DNA of 64,000 nt from Prochlorococcus sp. AG-402-O21 (GTDB lineage Bacteria > Cyanobacteriota > Cyanobacteriia > PCC-6307 > Cyanobiaceae). The stretch spans positions 62,001-126,000 of the forward strand of contig QCIZ01000003.1 of assembly GCA_003216375.1 (NCBI GenBank). The letters are read 5' to 3'. Shown here piece by piece: positions 42,902 through 49,983 of the stretch (its first letter is position 1; each line of letters starts with the position of its first letter). The notes below the pieces were generated by a model. It searched no databases. It was not told where the DNA came from and was given only the letters and a program-made list of their open reading frames with translations. The position numbers were made by a program, and so were the translations under genes.

Positions 42902-43003
42902 ATTGTCAAAATGTATTTCAATAGAAGATCTTTTGTGTGTTGTAATTCTGTTTCAAAGTTTCAAATAAATCTCACTCCTCAGAGATTCAACTATTCAAGA
43001 TAA
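42902..43003 (+). CDS. 33-residue peptide following structured leader, copy 2 (possible AUU start)
   Basis: From ATG at 42911 the ORF gives MYFNRRSFVCCN and 30 residues homologous to the copy at 34357. Three codons earlier, ATT GTC AAA lines up with ATG GTA AAT of copy 1, and ATT sits 8 bases after GGAG, ideal spacing, while the ATG is 17 bases away. Initiation at AUU is therefore likely, giving the same total length (102 bp) in both copies. No known family for this copy beyond a faint DUF4278 resemblance. Confidence 0.5.
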   Translation: MVKMYFNRRSFVCCNSVSKFQINLTPQRFNYSR

Positions 43004-43302
43004 TTTCTTGCTTCTAATAATTTAATGCATCTCAATGAATTCATATTTTAAGAATAAGGTTATATTATTTTTATGCCTATTAAAGATTGCTGAATTAGTG
43101 AATTGGTTGAGTGATATGGTTATAAAATTTTAAATGGCTTATTTTCGTAGTTATTAATACAATCTGTAAAAGATTACGGTCTTCTTTAGGTCATTAGCTT
43201 TTGTGCTGCGGCATAGCAAATTTCTTACAAGAATTCTAATATTTTAAAAAACTTGTTATGTGCAACTTATAACTATAATAAGTTTATGTAGGCAAATGAA
43301 TT
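43004..43302. other. Intergenic stretch after the second small-peptide element
   Basis: No gene or strong hairpin was identified. The sequence is AT-rich and leads to a GTG-start small membrane gene at 43303. Confidence 0.4.
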
Positions 43303-43470
43303 GTGAAGTTGATTAAATGGCATAAATCATTTATTGAACGTGCTCAAAAAGAAATGGGGATATCAAGCTATGCCCTTTATTGGTTTGGCTTCCTTGAGGG
43401 TGCTTTAGTTATGTGGTTACTTATGAAAGTTATTTCTGCTTTATGGATTAAATCTGAGTTTCCCTTTTAA
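43303..43470 (+). CDS. Small single-span membrane protein
   Basis: A 55-residue ORF with GTG start (VKLIKWHKSFIERAQKEMG). A basic amphipathic helix is followed by YALYWFGFLEGALVMWLLMK, a membrane span. The charged-then-hydrophobic layout and the neighbouring genes of similar kind suggest a real picocyanobacterial small protein. No family is assigned. Confidence 0.6.
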   Translation: MKLIKWHKSFIERAQKEMGISSYALYWFGFLEGALVMWLLMKVISALWIKSEFPF

Positions 43471-43494
43471 TAAAAATTTCTTTATATGTGAATT

Positions 43495-43680
43495 ATGGAG
43501 TTTCTAAAAAAAATACCCCCAAGTATTTATTTGATCTTTTCTTTGATTTTAATAACAACAGCTATTGCAGTTCTTTTTTTAGGGAAATTTATTTTTGCCA
43601 TAATATCTTTGATAATAGGACTTATTTCATTAATAGCTTGGACTTTTTTTGGATTATTTGAAGAAACTAAAAATACATAG
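43495..43680 (+). CDS. Small two-span membrane protein
   Basis: A 61-residue hydrophobic protein with two predicted spans (IYLIFSLILITTAIAVLFLG and FAIISLIIGLISLIAWTFFG) and charged ends. It starts 24 bp after the upstream small membrane gene, so the two may be cotranscribed. No family recognised. Confidence 0.55.
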   Translation: MEFLKKIPPSIYLIFSLILITTAIAVLFLGKFIFAIISLIIGLISLIAWTFFGLFEETKNT

Positions 43681-43810
43681 ATGCTTTAGGAACCTTTGAT
43701 GTGAGGATATAGCTAGTACCAAATTCTCACAATTTCAGTATCCACAAAGTGCTTGTTTTTCTTTTGAATGAATTTATTGTGTATGGAAATAGATTATTTT
43801 TAATTTAATA

Positions 43811-44017
43811 ATGGCTATTGATCCAGAAGTGATTTCTCCATCAAGTAAAAAAGGGAGTAGAGCAGGTCGATATTTCCCTAAATGGGCAATTTATAGCTCT
43901 ACCGGGGTTGGAGTTTTGCTTCTGATTGGTTTAATTAAAACTCTTCTTCCATTAATAGGAATGGCTTTTTTATTGGCTTTCATATGGTCGCAATCAACAA
44001 CCAACCGAAGATACTAA
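43811..44017 (+). CDS. Small single-span membrane protein
   Basis: A 68-residue protein with a polar, basic N-terminus (VISPSSKKGSRAGRYFPKWA) and one long hydrophobic region (IYSSTGVGVLLLIGLIKTLL plus IGMAFLLAFIW). The N-terminal basic region would face the cytosol. No family recognised. Confidence 0.55.
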   Translation: MAIDPEVISPSSKKGSRAGRYFPKWAIYSSTGVGVLLLIGLIKTLLPLIGMAFLLAFIWSQSTTNRRY

Positions 44018-44065
44018 GAATTCTGTTCGCCAATAATTAAGGTCTTTCTTTAGATGACTTTTAAG

Positions 44066-44218
44066 TTATCTCCCAACAATGAAATGGTGAACAGAGGGAA
44101 CCGTTCTGTAGAGAATGTAAATGATAAGAAGTAATAAATTTCCTCCAACAACCGCAGCACCTGCAGCAAAATTTCCTTCTTTAGTGGTGTAATCCCACTT
44201 TGGCTCGTTATCTGTCAT
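44066..44218 (-). CDS. Small single-span membrane protein
   Basis: A 50-residue ORF (MTDNEPKWDYTTKEGNFAAG start) with a span GGNLLLLIIYILY. The acidic/Trp N-terminus, a Gly/Ala helix and one transmembrane span resemble small photosystem- or NDH-associated proteins in general form, but no specific family is recognised. Confidence 0.5.
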   Translation of the reverse strand: MTDNEPKWDYTTKEGNFAAGAAVVGGNLLLLIIYILYRTVPSVHHFIVGR

Positions 44219-44412
44219 GGTTGAATTATTAATCACTTTATTATTGCCAATTATCCAACGCTATCAACAAATATAACTAATAAAAGAATAAAGAAACTCC
44301 TAATTTTTTCGAAATTCAAAATCTTTTAAAGGAGAAAGAGATCCATATTGAAGGTTTGAGAGTTAGAGGACCTTCAAATCTCTCTCTATGACTATTTTCT
44401 TGAAATGGAAAT

Positions 44413-44736
44413 CTATGCTTCCTCTTTAGAAACCACTTCGGCATCAACAACTTCTTTTGAATCAACAAACTCGTTTCTTTTCTTATCTATCCAATTATTA
44501 ATACCAAATACAAGAGGCTTTGATCCTCGATAAATAAAAATGGCGGTGGGAAGAACACTTATTATTCCAACTGCAGGATTTTTGAATATGAGTCGTCCTG
44601 CTTTGACATTAAAAAGAATAATTAAGAGAGAAGGAATTAAGACACTGATAATGGTCTTGATGGCTTCACTCCAACCAACTCGATAAACCCACCAAATTGA
44701 GGCTATTCCAAAAAAATATAGAACAAAATATGTCAT
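44413..44736 (-). CDS. Small membrane protein
   Basis: A 107-residue protein with about three hydrophobic segments (YFVLYFFGIASIWWVYRVGW, ISVLIPSLLIILF, GIISVLPTAIFIYRG) and an acidic C-terminal tail with KEVVDAEVVSKEEA. No family recognised. Confidence 0.55.
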   Translation of the reverse strand: MTYFVLYFFGIASIWWVYRVGWSEAIKTIISVLIPSLLIILFNVKAGRLIFKNPAVGIISVLPTAIFIYRGSKPLVFGINNWIDKKRNEFVDSKEVVDAEVVSKEEA

Positions 44737-44782
44737 AAAATATTACTTATCAAGTAAGTCAATTATTAATATTCCAGCTATT

Positions 44783-44977
44783 CTAAGAACTTCTTTTACT
44801 CTTTGAGTTGTTCGTCTCAAGAATATAAACACTAAAAGCTATTAATAGAGTTACCAAAATTGATGCAGCCACCCAACTTAATTGACTTGAGGTCATTCCT
44901 AAGTAAGGTCCATCAATAGGTTGCTCAGACCAAGTTCCAGGCAAGTGCCACACCTGAGGATTCGATAGAAAAACCAT
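44783..44977 (-). CDS. Small single-span membrane protein
   Basis: From ATG at 44977 (AAAGG six bases upstream) a 64-residue protein reads MVFLSNPQVWHLPGTWSEQP, then a span WVAASILVTLLIAFSVYIL and a polar tail. The frame extends to 45028, but the upstream residues are less likely coding. The N-terminal HLPGTWSEQPIDGPYLG segment looks like a lumenal or periplasmic domain. Confidence 0.6.
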   Translation of the reverse strand: MVFLSNPQVWHLPGTWSEQPIDGPYLGMTSSQLSWVAASILVTLLIAFSVYILETNNSKSKRSS

Positions 44978-45330
44978 GCAATACCTTTCAGTTGCTTTAT
45001 GAGCAAAGTTTATATTTAAAATGCACAAATGCTATGAATAATTACTTATAGTTACTTCTCCTTGAAATTAAGATTGATGACTAATTTGATTTTTCAATAT
45101 TAACGGATTTTTTTTTAATCCTTTAAAAATAATAATTACTCATGGCAAGGCTTTGAAACATAAGACATCTTTAAGTTGGATTCATTTCGAGGTCACAATG
45201 TCTAGAGCTGTGAACTGGGTTTTGCTTCAGCTGGCTATGAGTTATTACGGAGACTCATTGAAAGAGTTTCAAGTTGATAATGATTAGTTATTTATAAGTT
45301 TTCAGTATTCTTTAATTTCTCATAATTTTC
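44978..45330. other. Intergenic region with one possible short gene
   Basis: AT-rich region between divergent small genes. One 29-codon ORF at 45198 is listed separately. No terminator or repeat was identified. Confidence 0.4.
45198..45287 (+). CDS. Possible 29-residue small protein
   Basis: A short ORF (MSRAVNWVLLQLAMSYYGDS start) with a plausible amphipathic helix and an acidic tail. No clear Shine-Dalgarno sequence. It is listed because of its balanced amino-acid composition and its position among other tiny genes, but it may be non-coding. Confidence 0.35.
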   Translation: MSRAVNWVLLQLAMSYYGDSLKEFQVDND

Positions 45331-45435
45331 ATGAAATTACTTACTCAGTTCAGTATCCCTAATCCAAACAAGGCTGATCTGGCTAAAAAGACTCATAGGA
45401 CTTCAAAAACACTCAAAAAAGCAGCTAAACAATAA
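45331..45435 (+). CDS. Possible 34-residue basic small protein
   Basis: A short ORF (MKLLTQFSIPNPNKADLAKK start) with a highly basic C-terminal half (RTSKTLKKAAKQ). It could be a real nucleic-acid-associated peptide, but no family is recognised and no strong ribosome-binding site is seen. Confidence 0.35.
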   Translation: MKLLTQFSIPNPNKADLAKKTHRTSKTLKKAAKQ

Positions 45436-45543
45436 ATGCTTGTTGAGCTTGAGAAACATTGATCACGTTATCTGATGATATCTTTGCGTGAATCACTACC
45501 TTTTTATGGTTGGAAATACTTTTAATGTTGGATTTTGAAGTAA

Positions 45544-45693
45544 ATGCATACTCAATTAATAGTAGTTTTTGTCTCAGGTTTTCTTGCATTGCTAGGAATT
45601 CGAATTTTAATTTCTAGCTTTGATAATGATGGGGATGGGATGGCTTATTCCACTAGGGATAGCTATCAATTCTCAATTTTAGAAGGTTCATGA
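45544..45693 (+). CDS. Small protein with N-terminal hydrophobic segment
   Basis: A 49-residue ORF beginning MHTQLIVVFVSGFLALLGIR, a signal or membrane segment, then a polar domain with a DNDGDGM run resembling a calcium-binding loop. No family recognised; the short acidic loop could be chance. Confidence 0.45.
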   Translation: MHTQLIVVFVSGFLALLGIRILISSFDNDGDGMAYSTRDSYQFSILEGS

Positions 45694-45941
45694 CCTCTAA
45701 CCACTAGCTATGAGTTCTTCTCAAGTGTGGCCCATTGGTGTCACGCTAAGCTATTTGTCCTGTGAGCGATTGCGATCATTGCCAGTTTGTTTGTCTCTAA
45801 AGTCTTTGGTTGCAATTCAGGCATTACTGTTTGGGCATAGCTTTATCCCTTGCCAACTTTTGAAAGACGTGCAAGCCGAACCCGACCGTATCTTTGTATT
45901 TCTTAAAAATCACATAACTTAGTTTCAATAGTTAATGTGAA

Positions 45942-46142
45942 ATGACATCTTCCTCTCAGGTAATTACTGAATACGGCAAGCAAAATATATTTGCTCGTGA
46001 AACTCCTCCACAATTAGTGGAAAACTATACAAGCTATCCAAAGGAAGCTGAGAAAACCAATGGACGTTGGGCAATGATTGGAATGATCAGCCTTTTAGGT
46101 GCATACGTCACAACAGGACAAATCATCCCAGGTATCTTTTGA
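45942..46142 (+). CDS. hli: High-light-inducible protein (Hli/SCP)
   Basis: A 66-residue single-span chlorophyll-binding protein. The motif EKTNGRWAMIG keeps the Glu, Asn and Arg of the ExxNxR chlorophyll-binding site, and the C-terminus ends TTGQIIPGIF, the usual Hli tail. Hli proteins bind chlorophyll and carotenoid and protect photosystem II during stress or assembly. It overlaps the next hli by four bases. Confidence 0.93.
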   Translation: MTSSSQVITEYGKQNIFARETPPQLVENYTSYPKEAEKTNGRWAMIGMISLLGAYVTTGQIIPGIF

Positions 46143-46303
46143 ATTCAGAATCATCCTCCAAATCTGGAAACTACATCAATGTAGTTAATGAGTTCAGCCC
46201 AGAGACCGCTGAGATATCTAATGGTCGCTGGGCAATGATTGGTATAACTTCTCTTATTGGCGCATATGCAACAACAGGACAAATTATCCCTGGCTTTTTT
46301 TAA
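46139..46303 (+). CDS. hli: High-light-inducible protein, overlapping the preceding hli
   Basis: A 54-residue Hli protein with full EISNGRWAMIG motif and TTGQIIPGFF tail. The most likely start is TTG at 46139, which overlaps the TGA of the upstream hli (TTGA). No ATG is available in this frame before the helix, except one inside the upstream hli at 46067. The arrangement implies translational coupling, or a -1 frameshift producing a two-helix Hli. Confidence 0.85.
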   Translation: MNSESSSKSGNYINVVNEFSPETAEISNGRWAMIGITSLIGAYATTGQIIPGFF

Positions 46304-46483
46304 AATAACCTTTAATTTAATATGCTTTTAATTTTCATCTGTTTATAGTGCATGCATGGATAATTTATTAAATATTTTTTATCTATACGTCTATAATTTG
46401 TTGTGAACTTCTATCATTATATCTAATTTTTTTGAGTATAATGCTCTAGTTGTTTTAACATTGTATATATTTAATTATTGTAC

Positions 46484-47029
46484 CTATTTATGAGCTGGTA
46501 TTAAAGGTTCTGACTTAATGCTCTTAGAGAACCCTTTACAATCTAGTTTTACTTTTTTTATTCTTTCTTCTTCCCAAATCCAGTAGACGGGATAAGCCTG
46601 TCTAGCCTTTCTTAATTGTTTGTTTGATCTTAGGCTAACAGGTGAGAATTCTTTTCTTTGATCAAACATATCATCTCTAGTTGCTTGATTCAAAACAATA
46701 CTTCCTTCTTCCCCTGATTCTGATCGGTGATAAGTTCCAATTGGTATTTGCAGTGCGCCCATTGCTCTATTTAAAAAAATCACATGATGCGGCTCATCCC
46801 ATTGGGGGTTAATAAGAGTAAATTTTCGGCTTCCTTTAATCACTAAATTGTGATCAACTTGATGATGATGGATGTAAAACTGCTCAAAATTGCCGTCATT
46901 AGGAGGAGATATGGCATTTTTGTGATGGATGACAACATCAGCACCATTTGATTCATTTACGCCTGCATCAAAAAAAGATACTTGTGGTGTTTCACGAAAA
47001 ACATGAATAGGAACAAAATGAAGAAGCAT
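46484..47029 (-). CDS. Cupin-like protein
   Basis: A 181-residue protein with a single cupin-type barrel: FEQFYIHHHQVDHNLVIKGS carries His residues at a metal site, with IPIGTYHRSESGEEGSIVLN as the second cupin block. The HHHQVDH cluster is unusual. ATG at 47029 is preceded by an AAAGGGGG run; the frame can extend to 47056. Enzymatic function unknown. Confidence 0.75.
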   Translation of the reverse strand: MLLHFVPIHVFRETPQVSFFDAGVNESNGADVVIHHKNAISPPNDGNFEQFYIHHHQVDHNLVIKGSRKFTLINPQWDEPHHVIFLNRAMGALQIPIGTYHRSESGEEGSIVLNQATRDDMFDQRKEFSPVSLRSNKQLRKARQAYPVYWIWEEERIKKVKLDCKGFSKSIKSEPLIPAHK

Positions 47030-47147
47030 TTGTAAACCCCCTTTCCTACAAATCATTCATAATCGAATATAGTTAATTTATAAATCCCAGTTTTCACCTA
47101 AGCAGATATCCTTACAAAAATCATGAGCCTAGCTAATGTTTTGGAGA

Positions 47148-47852
47148 CTAAACTTGCTTAGAATCAATACTTTTTAACTCCGAAAAAGAAAATACTTGTT
47201 TATTTATTATTGAACCTTCTGAGGCTTCTTGATGTATGGATCTAGAGGATAAAACCCAAGGACCACCTTTAAATAAAGGTATAAAAGCATCTTCGTAAAA
47301 GCTTTTTCCCTTTAAATCTTTTTTTGAAATTGGATCAAGATATTGACTGGAATAACTCTTGCTTAAGTAGCCATTACCGGTATGAGTTACATCCTTAGTC
47401 AGGATGATTATTAGATTTCCATGAATATGCCTATAAACCATCGTAACAACATCGTTCTTGACCCTATATTTGTCACCTACGTTTTTTCCTCCAACTATAA
47501 CTTCTGAGCCAATTTCATTTGTATCTCCAAAAGTAAAGGTGTTTTTACCATGAGTTTGCTCAAATGATCTTCTGACTCTATGAATAGCAACTTCCCAAAG
47601 TTGTGAAGAAATGGCTTTGTGTATTTTTTCGTCATCTATTCCTTTAACAGTTGCTTTTAAATCTTGTCCTAAGCAAAAGCTTCCTTCTACTTCTCTTTCG
47701 CCATCTGTCCAAGAACATCTACCTTCGTAACCTGAAAAATCTGATTCCCACGTGTAGCGATTTTCATAGGCTGACTTAAATAAATGAGTACAATCTGTTC
47801 CTTTCATTCCCTTGGTTAGCATAAAACTCAGTTTATGACTTATTTTAGTCAA
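47148..47852 (-). CDS. DUF3386-like protein
   Basis: A 234-residue soluble protein that resembles the DUF3386 family of cyanobacteria: FKSAYENRYTWESDFSGYEGRC near the N-terminus and KYRVKNDVVTMVYRHIHGNLIIILTKDVTHTGNGYLS toward the middle. No enzymatic motif is recognised. It lies alone on the minus strand, 118 bp before the cupin gene. Confidence 0.78.
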   Translation of the reverse strand: MTKISHKLSFMLTKGMKGTDCTHLFKSAYENRYTWESDFSGYEGRCSWTDGEREVEGSFCLGQDLKATVKGIDDEKIHKAISSQLWEVAIHRVRRSFEQTHGKNTFTFGDTNEIGSEVIVGGKNVGDKYRVKNDVVTMVYRHIHGNLIIILTKDVTHTGNGYLSKSYSSQYLDPISKKDLKGKSFYEDAFIPLFKGGPWVLSSRSIHQEASEGSIINKQVFSFSELKSIDSKQV

Positions 47853-48163
47853 TTAAAGATTTTAATAAACTTATTAAAAATATATTTACGAAACACAATT
47901 ATTTATAGTTATCTATAGCGATCGTTATAAGCAATAAACACAGATAAATTACTTTCCAAGAAATAATATTTAATTGCATTTTTTTAAGGGTGTTAGTTTT
48001 GATAGTGATAGCCAAGACCATGCAAGAAATGGCTATCACGCAAAAGTTTCACCTAAGTTGAAAAACTCTTGTCAGATATTTTTAATATATTTTCCGAAAA
48101 TTGTCAGATTATATGACACCTATCACAGCAAATTATTTGACTTTATTAGCGATTAAATGATGA
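47853..48163. other. 311-bp intergenic region with a 10-bp hairpin
   Basis: No supported gene; a TTG-start ORF at 47974 has no homology or ribosome site. The region holds a perfect 10-bp inverted repeat GTGATAGCCA / TGGCTATCAC at 48005-48039 with a 15-base loop, the only notable structure. It could be part of a non-coding RNA. Confidence 0.4.
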
Positions 48164-48421
48164 CTAGTTATTTTCTTCAATTGAGGATGTTCTATTTTCT
48201 GAGCTTAGAGACTCATCTTTTATATCAGTTTCTTCATCCCAACCCCAACTTCTTTTGATTTCTTTAAGTGATCTGCCACTCTCTCTCTGTTGAGGACTTA
48301 AGGGAATCCAACTCCAATCAATTAAAAGTGTGGCGGTAACGCCAAAAAGGACATGTCCAACAAGAACGCCTACAACATCAACTGTAGTGAGTGATTCTTG
48401 TCCAATCGAGGGATCGTACAA
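48164..48421 (-). CDS. Small membrane protein
   Basis: An 85-residue protein with one hydrophobic segment (VVGVLVGHVLFGVTATLLID) followed by WSWIPLSPQQRESGRSLKEI and an acidic tail ending SSIEENN. The segment order suggests a single-span protein with a cytosolic tail. No family recognised. Confidence 0.55.
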   Translation of the reverse strand: MYDPSIGQESLTTVDVVGVLVGHVLFGVTATLLIDWSWIPLSPQQRESGRSLKEIKRSWGWDEETDIKDESLSSENRTSSIEENN

Positions 48422-48542
48422 ACTCTTTTCTCATTTATTTTTTTAATTATAAGAATTTAATAAGTGTTTCAAAGAAAAGGTATTGATTAAAACTTTCGTT
48501 TTTTATATAGATTTTTCTAATGCGTTTGATCATTTTTACTAG

Positions 48543-48575
48543 TATGTTCGGTTGCCCACCATCAACCGCGGGCAT
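48543..48575 (+). promoter_or_regulatory. Alternative hairpins in the leader of the hli triplet
   Basis: GGTTG (48550-48554) pairs with CAACC (48563-48567), and TGCCC (48553-48557) pairs with GGGCA (48570-48574). The two stems share bases and exclude each other, so this GC-rich 25-base block can switch between two folds. It lies about 42 bp before the first hli ATG at 48617. Function unknown. Confidence 0.4.
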
Positions 48576-48616
48576 AACTCCGTTACATTCCTTTACATAA
48601 GTTCATCTATTTTCAA

Positions 48617-48724
48617 ATGACACCTGAAGCAGAAAAGTTTAACGGCTGGGCAGCAATGCTTGGTTTCGTTGCAGCCTTTGGCGCATATGCAACAACAGGA
48701 CAAATAATCCCTGGCATCTTCTAA
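48617..48724 (+). CDS. hli: High-light-inducible protein, triplet gene 1
   Basis: A 35-residue single-helix Hli (MTPEAEKFNGWAAMLGF start, TTGQIIPGIF end). The ExxNxR motif reads EKFNGW: Glu and Asn are present, but the Arg is Trp. It is the shortest Hli here and the first of three closely spaced hli genes. Confidence 0.88.
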   Translation: MTPEAEKFNGWAAMLGFVAAFGAYATTGQIIPGIF

Positions 48725-48735
48725 ACTTTTTAATT

Positions 48736-48855
48736 ATGCAACCTTCTAACAAAACAATTCTTGAAAGAAGTATCGGGAGGCCAGCAATGATGGCTTTCGT
48801 ACTTTTAACAGGTATCTACCTAACAACTGGCCAACTAATTCCAGGTGTTGTGTAA
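48736..48855 (+). CDS. hli: High-light-inducible protein, triplet gene 2
   Basis: A 39-residue Hli with the motif ERSIGRPAMMAF: Glu and Arg are kept, but the Asn is replaced by Ile. Tail TTGQLIPGVV. It starts 11 bp after gene 1 and its TAA overlaps the ATG of gene 3 (TAATG). Confidence 0.85.
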   Translation: MQPSNKTILERSIGRPAMMAFVLLTGIYLTTGQLIPGVV

Positions 48856-49001
48856 TGTCTACTCAAAAGAACAATACAAGAAACATTGATCCTGAAAAGG
48901 TAACCGCAGAAAGGCTTAACGGCTATGCAGCATTATTTGGTTGTATTGCTTTAGTTGGAGCATATGCAACCACAGGCCAAATCATACCTGGTTTTGTATA
49001 A
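48855..49001 (+). CDS. hli: High-light-inducible protein, triplet gene 3
   Basis: A 48-residue Hli (MSTQKNNTRNIDPEKVTAE start) with the motif ERLNGYAALFG: Glu and Asn are kept, but the Arg is Tyr. Tail TTGQIIPGFV. It overlaps gene 2 by one base. A strong terminator follows. Confidence 0.9.
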   Translation: MSTQKNNTRNIDPEKVTAERLNGYAALFGCIALVGAYATTGQIIPGFV

Positions 49002-49020
49002 CCAATAAAAAGTTACTCAT

Positions 49021-49062
49021 AATTGCTGAACTCTTTAAACTAAGTTCGGCAATTGTTTTTTT
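49021..49062 (+). terminator. Rho-independent terminator of the hli triplet
   Basis: A 12-pair stem with one G-U pair (AATTGCTGAACT / AGTTCGGCAATT) around a 10-base loop at 49021-49054, followed by G and a run of seven T. It lies 20 bp after the third hli stop and marks the end of the operon. Confidence 0.88.
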
Positions 49063-49140
49063 ACTAGGTTTAATTTGTTAGAAGAATCTTTGAATTTATA
49101 TCATCTATCAAAACGTTCGAATTTTTTAAACACAACGTAG

Positions 49141-49164
49141 AAGCTCTCTTCTTGAGAGCTTTTT
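49141..49164 (+). terminator. Second terminator-like hairpin after the hli triplet
   Basis: An 8-bp stem AAGCTCTC / GAGAGCTT with a TTCTT loop, followed by TTT then AGTTTT. It could be a back-up terminator for the hli operon or, on the minus strand, serve the small gene at 49204, whose stop is 40 bp away. Confidence 0.6.
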
Positions 49165-49203
49165 AGTTTTACAAGGTATATCTAATATCAATGAACTCAA
49201 AAA

Positions 49204-49398
49204 TCAAAGGAATATTCCTCTCGATTGAACAAAGCTGTGAAAAGCTGGATTATGAAGATATTCAATATAAAGTGCGATTAAAAATGCCCCACTTAAGCAA
49301 CTACTTGCAATTATTGATCCAAAAATAAAAACTTGTTTTTTGCTTAAATTTGGTTTCGTATCTACAAATACAAATCTCCTTGATCTTGAGATAGTCAT
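49204..49398 (-). CDS. Small single-span membrane protein
   Basis: A 64-residue protein with a basic N-terminus (MTISRSRRFVFVDTKPNLSKK), a membrane span IFGSIIASSCLSGAFLIALYI and a short C-terminal tail. Positive-inside topology is evident. No family recognised. Confidence 0.55.
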   Translation of the reverse strand: MTISRSRRFVFVDTKPNLSKKQVFIFGSIIASSCLSGAFLIALYIEYLHNPAFHSFVQSRGIFL

Positions 49399-49466
49399 TT
49401 AAGTTTTTTCAACTACTTAATACCTAGCCATAGCATGTGTTGATTATTTCCTGCTTAAGGGTTTCT

Positions 49467-49838
49467 TTATGAAACCATGTCTTCCTTGTTAATAGCTAGA
49501 CAAGAAAATTCTTGAATTTCTCCATTAGGTAAAAGTTGAGCGAATCTAGGTTCATCCATTCTTAATCCATTTTTCTCATCTTGATAACTCCATAACCATT
49601 TCTTATCCGTGAAAGATATATCACCGACTTTAAAAGACACTGGAAGCATGAGGTTTATATCTCGCCAATGAAGAACGATAAAAGCTCCTTTATCAATATT
49701 TTCAAGATTATCGGTTATCGCAAAATCTCCATTTAAGTTATTTCTTATGACTGCAGTTAATCTATCTCCATCGCAATTGAAATCTGAAGAAGGATTAAGA
49801 GTAATAAGTAAACTTAGAAAAAACGAAATAAAAGTCAT
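49467..49838 (-). CDS. Small secreted or periplasmic protein
   Basis: A 123-residue protein with a short N-terminal signal peptide (MTFISFFLSLLITLNPSSDF) and a beta-rich mature domain with cysteines at DFNCDGD and FSCLAIN. No family recognised; likely exported. Confidence 0.55.
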   Translation of the reverse strand: MTFISFFLSLLITLNPSSDFNCDGDRLTAVIRNNLNGDFAITDNLENIDKGAFIVLHWRDINLMLPVSFKVGDISFTDKKWLWSYQDEKNGLRMDEPRFAQLLPNGEIQEFSCLAINKEDMVS

Positions 49839-49983
49839 TTAATTGAGTATAAGGAAATTTTATATTTTAAAAAATCATATTTATCATTATTGGTTATCTC
49901 TGCTAAAGGAACTTATTTAATACTAGATAAGAGTATAGATTCGTTAAAATAAAATCATAGACAAGGGCCTTCAAATCAAAAAA

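Noticed and set aside
44348-44377. Hairpin TTGAAGGT / ACCTTCAA with 14-base loop
   Set aside because: Long loop and no U run on either side; not called a terminator. Could still be a minor feature near the gene at 44413.
45710-45922. 70-codon ORF MSSSQVWPIGVTLSY...
   Set aside because: No ribosome-binding site, membrane pattern or family match, and its composition looks unlike the neighbouring genes. It may be non-coding.
46067-46303. 78-codon ORF starting at the ATG inside the first hli
   Set aside because: Its first 24 codons are the first hli read in another frame. The second hli more likely starts at the TTG at 46139.
47974-48156. 60-codon plus-strand ORF with TTG start
   Set aside because: Poor start, no ribosome site, and it spans the 48005-48039 hairpin. 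Treated as intergenic.
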